From: CAWCAW01 sp963714125
GTDB lineage: Bacteria > Actinomycetota > Acidimicrobiia > Acidimicrobiales > UBA8190
Length of the DNA stretch: 64,000 nucleotides
Assembly: GCA_963714125.1 (NCBI GenBank)
Contig: OY970234.1
Span: 2,604,001-2,668,000 of the forward strand
Direction: 5' to 3'
In this document: in pieces, positions 44,673 to 52,275 of the stretch
Layout: every line of letters begins with the position of its first letter
Numbering within the stretch: position 1 is the stretch's first letter
The notes under the pieces: model-generated
Seen by the model: only the letters and a program-made list of their open reading frames with translations
What the model was told of the DNA's origin: nothing
Database searches by the model: none
Made by a program: the position numbers and the translations under genes

Positions 44673-46195
44673 CTGGCCTCCAGGAGCTTGTCGTAGTGCT
44701 CGAGAGTCGGAGCAGGTCGGTCAAAGCGCGCCAGTGCAGCGATGGGTGTCGGTGCTGTCAGCGTGGCCTCCATGGCCCGGCGCGCCTCGATGGCCACCAC
44801 GGCCGGGTCGACACTGCCCGCTCTGAGTGCTCCCTCGACGCCGGCCAACACCGACACACTGGGCAGCGAACGATGCAACAGCAGCACCTCGATGAGGGCC
44901 TTGGTGCCGGCGGAGTCGCCCAGACGACGCCTGGCGATGTCCCAGAAGCGCTGATGCACCGCAGTGAAGGTTCCCGATGCGCGCGCTGTCATGAGGGCGG
45001 TGGCATTGAGCAGGGCTCCGGGCTTGCGAACCAGCACCTCGAGGTAGTGATCGAGAACCAAGGTCTCTGTCTTTGTTCCCATGGCCCGGGCATGACGGGC
45101 CACGGTGGTTGGCCCGTCCCGCACCTCGACGGACTCGGCTCCGAGACGCACCCCCAGGCGGCGCCCGGCATAGCGCACGGGCACCGAGTAGAAGTTCTGT
45201 CGGACGCACACCCGTGCTTTGGTGTCGACCCGACAACTGAGGTCCAGAGCCACATCAAAGGGCTCGGGCAGTGCCTTGAGCGTCGGTGCCTCGATCGCAA
45301 AGTGCTCGGCGACGGTCATGAAGCGACTGTCGATATGCCGGGCGTCATCTGACTCGACGGCGGCGTGCAGGATCGCGTTCAGCTCGGCCAACGTCGACAC
45401 TTTGGGCACCGGCACGAGCCGGCGCCGGCGGAACCTCCCGATCTCACCCTCCACGCCGCCTTTCTCATGCGCCCCGTCGATGCCGGGCCGGCAGAAGAAC
45501 GACTCGAACCCGTAGTGCGAGCGCAGCGCCACGAATCGCTCGGACTCCACTCGACTGCGGCCCTGGAGCACCTTCACCACGGCCGTCTTGAGGTTGTCGT
45601 AGCGGATGCGGCTGGGCACACCGCCAAAGCTCTCGAAGGCCTGGACGTGGCCGTCTAAGAACACCTCTTGAGCCTCGTTGCCATAGGCGTGGCGAAACGC
45701 CTTTCCCGAGGCCGACATGCGCATGACGAACAGCTCCACCTCGGTGAGCACGCCGGCGAGGTAGATGCTGACCGAACCGAAGTCGACTTCTGCTTCGGCC
45801 CCGAGCTCATGGTGCTGGGGGATCGTCACCTCGACGTGGTCGAGTGCCAGGCGTCGTTTGGCGGCTCGGACGTAGTCGCGCACGGTCGACTCCGCCACCT
45901 TGACGTCGTGCTCCTCCACCAGGCGCTCCCAGACACGGCGGGCGGTATGGCGCTGCTTGCGCGGGGCGGTTCGATCCGCCACCAACCAGCCGTCGATCAT
46001 CTTCTGATAGGGGCCGAGCACCGGGGCTTTGCGCTCAGGGACCTTGCGCGGTGGCGGCAACGCCGACTCGAGAGCCTGCCGCACATAGCGACGGTGGGTC
46101 TGAAAGCGCCGAGCCAGTTCGTGGATCGACAACGACTCGCGCTCGTGCGCCTTCCTGATCTGCTCGTAGAGCTCCACTCGTGACCTTCTCGCCAT
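44669..46195 (-). CDS. istA: IS21-family transposase IstA
   Basis: The start MARRSRVELYEQIRKAHERE at 46195 matches the normal N-terminus; the frame stays open 69 nt further toward the element end. It has an N-terminal HTH (IHELARRFQTHRRYVRQAL), a second DNA-binding region and a DDE core: Asp in AEVDFGS, Asp in RYDNLK and Glu in GGVEGEIG. The C-terminal beta region and LEHYDKLLEAR complete it. At 508 residues it looks intact. It catalyses cut-and-paste of the element. A partial near-identical copy is at 25414-26081. Confidence 0.95.
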   Translation of the reverse strand: MARRSRVELYEQIRKAHERESLSIHELARRFQTHRRYVRQALESALPPPRKVPERKAPVLGPYQKMIDGWLVADRTAPRKQRHTARRVWERLVEEHDVKVAESTVRDYVRAAKRRLALDHVEVTIPQHHELGAEAEVDFGSVSIYLAGVLTEVELFVMRMSASGKAFRHAYGNEAQEVFLDGHVQAFESFGGVPSRIRYDNLKTAVVKVLQGRSRVESERFVALRSHYGFESFFCRPGIDGAHEKGGVEGEIGRFRRRRLVPVPKVSTLAELNAILHAAVESDDARHIDSRFMTVAEHFAIEAPTLKALPEPFDVALDLSCRVDTKARVCVRQNFYSVPVRYAGRRLGVRLGAESVEVRDGPTTVARHARAMGTKTETLVLDHYLEVLVRKPGALLNATALMTARASGTFTAVHQRFWDIARRRLGDSAGTKALIEVLLLHRSLPSVSVLAGVEGALRAGSVDPAVVAIEARRAMEATLTAPTPIAALARFDRPAPTLEHYDKLLEAR

Positions 46196-46316
46196 GCCCA
46201 GCACGGTCCCCGTTGGAGTTCCCGAGGACGCGGACCCTGGGTAGGCGGCCCCGGGTGGGGCCAAATCAAGCCGTCAAAACCGTCCCAGGAGGGGCCAAGT
46301 CAGAGTGTCATTCCCA

Positions 46317-47211
46317 GGCATCCGTCACCGGTTAGAACATTCGTGATCGAGGTCACCTGACCATCGGCGTTTCGTGATCCCCCATCAGCCGAACCAGTAG
46401 CCACCTCAGCCCCCGGAGAATCAATCGGACTGTCGCAGGCGCCTCCCTCGCCTCCCCCAAACCACCCTGCATCAGGCGACGCACCTCCAGATGAGGAGCC
46501 AAAGGGATCTGTATCGCCCAGCGATCCAAATATGCCTGAGGAAGTCCCTCGATGGACGCCGATGGCATCATCGTCGGAAGAACCAGTGTTCGTGCTCAAC
46601 AGCATGTCAGTCTGTTGGTCGGCATTGTCGTAGGTGAGGGTCATGTTGCTGGTGCCATCGGGATTCTCCGACGAACTTTCATTTGCCTGTTCGGTTTCGT
46701 TCCCGTCGGCGTCGTGGTTGAACGAGACCGTATTGCTTTGCCAGTCGGTCACCGAGGCCATCTGACCAGTGGCGTCGTAGGTGTAGGTGGCCTGCGGGTC
46801 CGAGGTGTCGCCGTAGGAGGGGTAGGTCAGCGAATTGAGTGCTCCGGTGGAGAAATAGCCGAAGTCGACAGTTGTATCGGATAGCCCGGTACCCGATGCA
46901 GCGCTCAACTGCTGTTCGGTCACCTCGCCGGCGCTGTCATAGAGGTAGGACGTCGTGCCGGTGCCGTCGGTCATCGACGCCCGGGTGCTGTCCGGGTTGT
47001 AGGTGTAACTCACATTAGGAGTAGCGGAGTACCCCGAGGCGGTGTCCGAGTAGTCGACCGAGGTGAGGTCGCCATTAGCGTCGTAGGAGTCGGTCGCTTT
47101 TCCGGCCGGTGTAGTGGACGTTTCGGTGTCGCCTCCAGGCTTATAGGTGACGGCCGTAGTTTCGCCATCGGGGTCAGCCGAGGTGTCCGGGGTCGTCGTC
47201 GAATACAACAT
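46317..47211 (-). pseudogene. RHS-repeat protein, 5' part (split by IS21, truncated at repeat B)
   Basis: The frame holds YD repeats: YTYNPDSTRASMTDGTG, LYDSAGEVTEQQLS, YTYDATGQMASVTDW and FNHDADGNETEQ. A Gly/Ser/Asp-rich insertion (about 46350-46570) interrupts the repeat pattern. At its right end (47211-47228) coding homology stops next to attachment-like repeat B, so the N-terminal shell of the RHS protein is missing. No signal or start region is evident; the first ATG is just the first Met codon. Together with 42287-43749 it forms one interrupted reading frame. Confidence 0.82.
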
Positions 47212-47227
47212 CGACCCGGTGCGAAGG

Positions 47228-47495
47228 CCCCGACGTCAGCTTCCGCATCGGGTGGGTCTGGAATCTCTTTGGAGCGGACGACGGGATTCGAACCCGCGAC
47301 CCTCACCTTGGCAAGGTGATTTTTTTCGTCCAGGGAGTCCACCCCGGTCCCCTGGCGTGCGGTTCCGTCCACCCAGTTTCCATTGAATCGTCCTGAATAC
47401 CGCCCTGTAGTAGAGCGGTCTACTACGACGCCACCGACGTCACCCATGATGGTGCCAGCCGGTGAGCCGTCGAAGAACCCGTGATTCGTAGCCGT
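47228..47495. repeat. Attachment-like repeat B: tRNA-Gly 3' fragment plus conserved flank
   Basis: Bases 47270-47320 are identical over 51 bp to the 3' part of the intact tRNA-Gly (52276-52326), including encoded CCA and the anticodon stem. The left flank (GTCTGGAATCTCTTT) nearly matches the tRNA's own downstream DNA. The right flank is shared with copies A and C, with the palindrome GTAGTAGAGCGGTCTACTAC (47407-47426). It is a likely attachment site of a former integrated element. Confidence 0.85.
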
Positions 47496-47517
47496 CGGTT
47501 CGTTTCAACGGGATATG

Positions 47518-47530
47518 GTGATGTGGCATC
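47518..47530. promoter_or_regulatory. Antitoxin operator candidate
   Basis: TGATG-TGG-CATCA is a perfect 5 bp inverted repeat, widened by TGGTG/CACCA around it (47516-47539). It ends next to the antitoxin ATG. RHH antitoxins commonly repress their own promoter at such a site. Confidence 0.45.
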
Positions 47531-47538
47531 ATGACACC

Positions 47539-47748
47539 ATGACGAAGAACCTCACGATCCGCCTCCCCGATGAGCTGGCCGCTGACGCCGAAGCGCTTGC
47601 ACGGGTCGAAGGTACGAGTCTGAACGAGACCGTCAAGCAATCGCTCATTGAGGCAGTGGAGCGGCGGCGGAACAATCCCAAATTCAAGGCGCGCCTGGCC
47701 AAGATCATCAAGGAAGACCGCGAACTTCTCGAACGCTTGGCGAAGTGA
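47539..47748 (+). CDS. Ribbon-helix-helix antitoxin of a Doc-type module
   Basis: The 69-residue protein begins NLTIRLPDELAADAEALARVEGTSLNETVKQSLIEAVERR, a ribbon-helix-helix domain. The tail RARLAKIIKEDRELLERLA-like (here KARLAKIIKEDRELLERL) is characteristic of antitoxins paired with Fic/Doc toxins in actinobacteria. ATG 47539 is preferred over upstream ATGs within the operator. Its toxin partner, overlapping by 4 nt, is broken. Confidence 0.78.
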   Translation: MTKNLTIRLPDELAADAEALARVEGTSLNETVKQSLIEAVERRRNNPKFKARLAKIIKEDRELLERLAK

Positions 47749-47875
47749 GCGTTGGATACGCTGAGCTTGCCGACTACTTGGTCATCGCCCCTAAGGTGAT
47801 CTTTCCGAAGGAACTCGTGGATCGCCAGGCGTGCACGAATGGCTCACGCCAGCGCGCTCCCAATCCATTGTGCAT
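47745..47875 (+). pseudogene. Fic/Doc toxin remnant
   Basis: A GTG overlapping the antitoxin stop opens GYAELADYLVIAPKV, which matches the start of Doc toxins (YLTLAEYLVIA type). After about 33 codons the likeness shifts to another frame (MAHASALPIH resembling LAxSALxAP), and the Fic motif HPFxxGNKR is absent. The sequence then meets the 3' end of the RelE gene. The toxin is dead. Confidence 0.6.
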
Positions 47876-48138
47876 CAGCGTGGATCCGTTACGTAGGCCA
47901 CAGATCGGTGCCTTACAGCGAGGACCCGGACGACGCGCTGGTCGCCGTCCACTTGGTAGATGATCCGGTACGCACCGACGCGAAGCGACCGGAGCCCGTG
48001 AAGACGACCTCGAAGCTGGTGGCCCGCATTCGGTTCGCGTTCCAGGAAGCCGAGCGCCTCGACGACCGCGTCCGCCAGCGGCCAGTCGAGATCGACGATC
48101 TCCTTGCGGGCCCGCCGGGCGAGCTCAACCCGGCTCAC
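47875..48138 (-). CDS. RelE/ParE-family toxin
   Basis: The 87-residue protein fits RelE/ParE: VELARRARKEIVDLDWPLADAVVEALGFLE, then LRGRLHGLRSLRVGAYRIIYQVDGDQRVVRVLAVRHRS. The LRVGxYRIIY strand with Arg and Tyr and the C-terminal RHRS basic end are typical of ribosome-dependent mRNA interferases. Its GTG start directly follows the antitoxin stop. It looks intact and paired with a Phd-type antitoxin. Confidence 0.88.
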   Translation of the reverse strand: MSRVELARRARKEIVDLDWPLADAVVEALGFLEREPNAGHQLRGRLHGLRSLRVGAYRIIYQVDGDQRVVRVLAVRHRSVAYVTDPR

Positions 48139-48417
48139 CTACCGCTGTGGGTGGGCGAGCTCTCGGCGAAGTTCATCGAGCGTCACGGTTTCCCCTCGCT
48201 CAACCTCATGACGACCTTCTTCGATGGCAGCGAGCGCTTCGGCATCAGAAAGGATCTCGGCGGTCTCTTCCAGGGCCTCGTATTCGTCCACGGGAACAAG
48301 CACAGCCGCGGGGCGACCCCTTCGAGTGACGATCACGTGCTCTCGGAGGTCAGCAACCTGATCGATCACCTGGCTGAGTTCGCTTCGTAGCTCTCGAATG
48401 GGAACCGTCTTGCTCAT
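48139..48417 (-). CDS. Phd/YefM-type antitoxin
   Basis: The 92-residue protein begins VPIRELRSELSQVIDQVADLREHVIVTRRGRPAAVLVPVDEYEALEET, the standard Phd/YefM fold. A helical tail (about 55-92) would wrap the RelE toxin encoded immediately downstream. A perfect inverted repeat lies 3 nt upstream of the ATG, leaving no room for a normal ribosome site, so the mRNA may be leaderless. Confidence 0.9.
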   Translation of the reverse strand: MSKTVPIRELRSELSQVIDQVADLREHVIVTRRGRPAAVLVPVDEYEALEETAEILSDAEALAAIEEGRHEVERGETVTLDELRRELAHPQR

Positions 48418-48420
48418 AGA

Positions 48421-48448
48421 CTAAGTGTACCTAAATGAGTACACTTAG
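48421..48448. promoter_or_regulatory. Phd-RelE operator
   Basis: CTAAGTGTAC (48421-48430) and GTACACTTAG (48439-48448) are perfect 10 bp inverted arms with an 8 bp spacer, just upstream of the antitoxin start. This is the expected autoregulatory site of a Phd/YefM complex. Confidence 0.75.
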
Positions 48449-48664
48449 GCAAGCTGACATCCTCGTGCCCGTCCCCAGGCAGGGATGACGTGCTCCGGGT
48501 TCGCGGGGCTGAACCATTGCGAATGACGTGACCACTCAGAGCCGCCTCGGTGCCGTCCTCTCCTTGAAAGCAAAGCGCTTACAGGTCGCCTTTTGCCCTT
48601 CTGATCTCGAGCGCAACTGGCGTCACGTGCTCGTCGGTTGACACGGTGTCGACGCACCACCACG

Positions 48665-49013
48665 GGCTTGCGACACCCAGATGGGCGCTTCTCTCGAGCG
48701 GACGACGGAATTCGAATGCCGCAGATTTCCGAAACTCCCCACTCTCGATCATCTCTGGGGAGTTTCAAAAATCGCGGGCACGAAACCCGCGACCCTCACC
48801 TTGGCAGGGTGATTGTTTCCGTCCACCGAGTCCATTCCAGTCCCCTGGCGTGCGACTGCATCCACCCAGTTTCCATTGAATCTGCCCGGATACTCCCCTG
48901 TAGTAGAGCGGTCTACCACGGCCCGTCGAAGTCACCTACGATGGCAGTGGCCGGTGAGCTGGCGACGAAGAACCCGTATTTCGTATCCATTTCTCAATCA
49001 TCTTCGGACACGT
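48665..49013. repeat. Attachment-like repeat C: split tRNA-Gly 3' fragment plus conserved flank
   Basis: The tRNA-derived part is in two pieces: 48694-48716 (acceptor and T arm end) and 48783-48812 (T stem to anticodon stem). About 66 bp, with perfect arms GAAACTCCCC/GGGGAGTTTC (48731-48740, 48757-48766), separates them. The right flank (48813-49013) matches copies A and B and has palindrome-like GTAGTAGAGCGGTCTACCAC (48900-48919). It is the most decayed of the three copies. Confidence 0.78.
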
Positions 49014-49169
49014 GCCCGTAGAAGGCCGAGACGGGGACCAACCCCTCACCTCCGCCATTGCAAGTAGATGCAGCAGGTTCGGCGTTTTTTGATAATCCAC
49101 AAATGAACTGTTCGTGACCGCAACCAGCGCGAAGAGACGTCTCCGAACCACTGCCACCGTCCTCCGCTA

Positions 49170-49460
49170 TCAGGGAATCCTGAATACATCGTGAGTACCC
49201 ACGCGTCGCCAGATGATGTGAGTTTCACCAGGGTTGATCTCGCTTCCATATTCGAAAGTCGCCCGCCCATCAGGGGCCCACGTCATCTCGAAGATGCCGG
49301 TTGCCCCCTTCACGCCTTTCACCCGTAGGCTCGGACGAAACGCGCCCGCTTTCAAATCGACGACGAACTGACGGACCGCCGCCAAAAAGGCCGCCTGCTG
49401 GTCAGCCGAGAGCGCGTCGAAGTCAGCCCCGAATCGGGCCAACCAGGCAAAGGTGGGCAT
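49170..49460 (-). CDS. RelE-like toxin paired with AbrB antitoxin
   Basis: The 96-residue basic protein has LSADQQAAFLAAVRQFVVDLKAGAFRPSLRVKGVKG, then GIFEMTWAPDGRATFEYG and THIIWRRVGTHDVF. The size, strand pattern and late Arg/His residues fit a RelE-superfamily toxin of the kind found beside AbrB antitoxins. It starts 7 nt after the antitoxin gene. The molecular target is unproven. Confidence 0.75.
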   Translation of the reverse strand: MPTFAWLARFGADFDALSADQQAAFLAAVRQFVVDLKAGAFRPSLRVKGVKGATGIFEMTWAPDGRATFEYGSEINPGETHIIWRRVGTHDVFRIP

Positions 49461-49467
49461 GCTCTGT

Positions 49468-49776
49468 TCAGCGAGCGCGCCGTCGTGGCCTCGGAGCTTT
49501 TGCCCGACTCTTCAGGGCCGTCAGGAGATCGTCGCCGGATCCGAAGACTTCTAGACGACCGCCGGCAAGATCGGTGTCCGCTTCTCGCTCCCCCTCCTGC
49601 CACTCTTTCGTCCAAAACCACGCCTGGGTAGCGTCGATCACCTTCTGAGGCCGGAGCAGTATTCCTTCGGCCGTGATCTCGGCGTCGAGGAGGTCGCCTT
49701 CTGTGAGATGTGCGGCGACGCGTATTTCCTCAGGGAGCGTCAATTGCCCTTTGGCCCGCAGCGTCATCCTTGGCAT
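49468..49776 (-). CDS. AbrB/MazE/SpoVT-type antitoxin
   Basis: The N-terminal swapped-hairpin domain reads TLRAKGQLTLPEEIRVAAHLTEGDLLDAEITAEGILLRPQ, a clear AbrB-type DNA-binding motif. The C-terminal 55 residues are Arg-rich at the end and should contact the toxin downstream. Length is 102 residues. The start lies 13 nt from a perfect palindrome, again suggesting a leaderless mRNA controlled by its own product. Confidence 0.88.
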   Translation of the reverse strand: MPRMTLRAKGQLTLPEEIRVAAHLTEGDLLDAEITAEGILLRPQKVIDATQAWFWTKEWQEGEREADTDLAGGRLEVFGSGDDLLTALKSRAKAPRPRRRAR

Positions 49777-49789
49777 CGTTACAGCCTAG

Positions 49790-49816
49790 CAGACAATCCG
49801 ACTATTAGATTGTCTG
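49790..49816. promoter_or_regulatory. AbrB-type antitoxin operator
   Basis: Perfect 9 bp arms CAGACAATC (49790-49798) and GATTGTCTG (49808-49816), spacer 9 bp, directly upstream of the antitoxin gene. A/T-rich sequence inside and beyond fits a promoter. Confidence 0.7.
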
Positions 49817-50141
49817 ATTATCCTACTGTCGGAGAAGGTGACAGGCGAGGCGGCCGATGACTCCGAAACGAGGGCAGTCCCCGGTCGATCGCCGATCTGG
49901 AGATCGCGGCGGGCCATGGCGGTGTGTCGACCCGTGCACAAGCGCGCAAATATCGCCCTCCGGTGGTCCCGTCCGCCTAGGTGCGACAACGCGTCATTTC
50001 GCTCAGCGCAGAACCGTTTATTTCGTGGTCCGCGGTCAGCACCGTCTAGCCCCCGATCGGATGATCCCGGTCGGCTGTAGGGAGAAACCAGATACAGCTT
50101 CTCTATGGGTGTGCAAAACCGCTTGTGGGAGGCTTCTGCTC
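49817..50141. other. Divergent region, TA module / LLM oxidoreductase
   Basis: About 325 bp. The frame of the LLM gene stays open through most of it, but its translation is Arg/Ser-rich without family likeness, so I treat it as untranslated. It should hold the LLM promoter. Confidence 0.4.
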
Positions 50142-51008
50142 ATGGAGATTGGTGTGGCATACCCTCAGATCGAGCTTCGAGGCGATCCCGCCGCCGTTCG
50201 CGAATTCGGACGAGCGGTTGAGGAACTGGGCTTTGATCACATTCTGGCCTACGACCACGTTCTTGGGGCGGTTCACGCCGATCGAACTCCACAGCTGATG
50301 GGCCCCTATACCGAGCACGACCCGTTTCACGACCCGTTCGTCATGTTCGCCCATCTCGCTGCCATCACCGAGCGGATCAACTTCACCACTGGCATCCTGA
50401 TCCTTCCGCAGCGCCCGACCGCACTTGTGGCCCGCCAGGCGGCCGACGTTGATCTCCTGTCAGGTGGCCGACTACGCCTCGGCGTGGGCATTGGTTGGAA
50501 CTACGTGGAGTACGAGGCGCTGGGGCAGGATTTCCATTCCCGGGGTCCAAGGGAGGAGGAGCAGATAGGGCTGCTTCGCCGGTTGTTCACAGAGCCCGTT
50601 GTGGACTTCGCGGGTCGCTTCGATCGGATTGCCAGGGCTTCGCTCGTGCCAAAACCAACCAGACTTATCCCGATCTGGCTTGGTGGATCCGGCGAGAAGG
50701 CGTTTGACCGGGCGGCCCGGCTCGCTGACGGTTTCATCTTCTTTGGTGGTGGTGTCGATCACGCCATCGACTCCTGGGAACGGTTGCGTGAGCGAGTGAG
50801 CGATCTCGGCAGATCCGTCGAAGACTTCGGCGGGGATTACGTGGCCCTCAGTGGCGCCGACGTGGGCGAACTCACAAGGGAGATTGATACCTGGGGTGAG
50901 GGAGGCGGCACCCATGTCACCGTGGTCACGATGGGTCTGGGCCTGGACTCGGTGGGCAGCCACATCGACTACCTGGCATCTCTCGCAAGCCAGCTCACCT
51001 TGCGGTAA
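50142..51008 (+). CDS. LLM-class (probably F420-dependent) oxidoreductase
   Basis: The ATG at 50142 has GGGAGG 10 nt upstream; the longer frame is rejected. The 288-residue TIM barrel has the luciferase-like pattern: LRGDPAAVREFGRAVEELGFDHILAYDHVLG, HDPFVMFAHLAAITERINFTTGILILPQR, LVARQAADVDLLSGGRLRLGVGIGWNYVEYEALG and IPIWLGGSGEKAFDRAARLADGFIF. Actinobacterial members usually use F420 as cofactor. The substrate is unknown. It lies between repeat C and the tRNA. Confidence 0.9.
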   Translation: MEIGVAYPQIELRGDPAAVREFGRAVEELGFDHILAYDHVLGAVHADRTPQLMGPYTEHDPFHDPFVMFAHLAAITERINFTTGILILPQRPTALVARQAADVDLLSGGRLRLGVGIGWNYVEYEALGQDFHSRGPREEEQIGLLRRLFTEPVVDFAGRFDRIARASLVPKPTRLIPIWLGGSGEKAFDRAARLADGFIFFGGGVDHAIDSWERLRERVSDLGRSVEDFGGDYVALSGADVGELTREIDTWGEGGGTHVTVVTMGLGLDSVGSHIDYLASLASQLTLR

Positions 51009-51075
51009 TGGGCGGGGGATCCGTCTAACGCCGAGCGCAACCATGACCTGGAATCTCCGAACCGATGGCCGTGCC

Positions 51076-51765
51076 CGTGGGTATGCCGCAACGTGCCGGT
51101 GCTCACGATGGAATCGACGCGCCGAGAATTTCGGCATAGCGGTCGACCATCATCGATCGGCCCTTTGCTTCGGCGATCACCTCTCGTCCAACCACGCCGT
51201 CCTGGCCCGGGAACTGTCCCGCACCTCCTTCGGGCCCAATCGTCACTGCGATGGCGGCCCCAACGATACGTAAGGAGTGAGCTCGCTCCCCGCTGCGATA
51301 AGGGCCTTGATGTTGCTAGCCACCACGCCGGCCTGGAGCCCTGCGAATCCCGCCATCTTGGCGTCCGCACACGAGACGTCACCGAGCGCGAAGACAGTTT
51401 TCTGGCCCTCTAATTGGAGAGGCTTATTGACCCTGAGGAATCCGTCTGGCGCCCGAGCCTTGCTGAGTGTGCCGGTTAGATAGTCACTAACGGGACTGAC
51501 TCCGAAGCACTGGAACCAGATGTCCGCGGTGATCTCTTGACCAGTTTCCGTTGTTACGTCGAAAGCACCGAACTCTCCAGGAGCCGTGGGCGGCTTCTCG
51601 CGCAATGGGCTTCCAAGGAGTAGGTCGACACCGAGGTCGAACAACTGACGACGCAGTTCGGCACGAAGCTCCGGCATAAAACGATCGCTCAAGACGTCTG
51701 TGGCCACCTCCACAGGACGCGTTCCTCCACAACGTTGCCGCCCTGCGAGGGCTGGGGGCTCCGGG
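51076..51765 (-). pseudogene. Decayed, rearranged copy of the FAD oxidoreductase
   Basis: From 51076 to about 51713 the sequence is close to the gene at 29421-30527, covering DVLSDRFMPELRAELRRQL to the C-terminal MVDRYAEILGA. A 1 bp deletion at about 51258-51265 puts the last 50 codons in another frame. Beyond 51713, about 50 bp (to 51765) match the N-terminal FHNVAALRGL part but in the opposite orientation. The first FAD motif and the NAD motif are absent, so no functional protein is possible. Confidence 0.85.
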
Positions 51766-52275
51766 GCGACCGACCTCGGACCCAGGTCGCATCAGCTTGA
51801 GAAATCTACGAAGCCCGAATCAAGAATGTGGAATTGACTCGGCAGGAAATGACCAAGCTCGAACACACGATCGACGAGTCGGATGGGACCGTCGGCAGAT
51901 TCCGTAACCGTCTTGGACAGCGACTGGGCACTATTGCCGACTCGAATATTGCGCGCACGTTCGTTTAGGTCACTTTTGATTTGCGCTGATACCGGGTGTC
52001 AAGTCGGTTCGGGAATCAACGTGCTCTTGGATTGAGCTACGTCCTCCTGTCGGCCATCAGTCGAATGGCCACTTCCCCGTCCCCGACACTCGGCACGCGA
52101 AGTAACCCGCCGTTTTCACGTCCGCACATCGAGCGGGTGACTCTCGCGCAGAGAATACCGTCAACGACTGCACGACAAAACGCAGAAGCTCTGGTAAAAA
52201 GATGTGCGCGACGTAGCCAAAGACGCCACGAGGGGCCCACATCAGGTCAAGCGCCGGGCGAATCTGGAATCTCTC
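51766..52275. other. Island edge next to tRNA-Gly, no gene seen
   Basis: About 510 bp between the rearranged pseudogene and the tRNA. It contains a piece of the dispersed repeat (about 51975-52012) and, just before the tRNA, the 25 bp shared with repeats A and B (ATCTGGAATCTCTCT). No integrase or excisionase frame is present. Confidence 0.45.

Larger units (their letters stand above)
43750..46316 (-). mobile_element. Complete IS21-family insertion sequence (istA-istB)
   Basis: The 2,567 bp element is bounded by inverted ends TGGGAATGTCAACCTGATTT... at left and ...GTGTCATTCCCA at right (reverse complement TGGGAATGACACTCTG). Inner subterminal repeats of CTTGATTTGGCCCCAC type are as expected for IS21. 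A 6 bp target duplication GGCATC flanks it (43744-43749 and 46317-46322). It carries istA and istB on the minus strand, overlapping by 4 nt. It sits inside the RHS gene; deletion of one target copy restores the RHS frame exactly. Confidence 0.93.

Noticed and set aside
47010..47447. Minus-strand ORF with LAKVRVAGSNPVV
   Set aside because: False translation across the tRNA-Gly fragment of repeat B.
48731..48766. GAAACTCCCC/GGGGAGTTTC hairpin as a terminator
   Set aside because: No T run follows on either strand and it sits inside a tRNA remnant; treated as an insert instead.
48445..48768. 107-codon minus-strand ORF upstream of the Phd antitoxin
   Set aside because: Arg/Ser-rich, overlaps repeat C tRNA remnant, no motif.
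51900..52275. Integrase gene expected next to the tRNA-Gly
   Set aside because: I looked for tyrosine- or serine-recombinase motifs in the frames between 51.0 and 52.3 kb and near 37.9-38.5 kb and found none.
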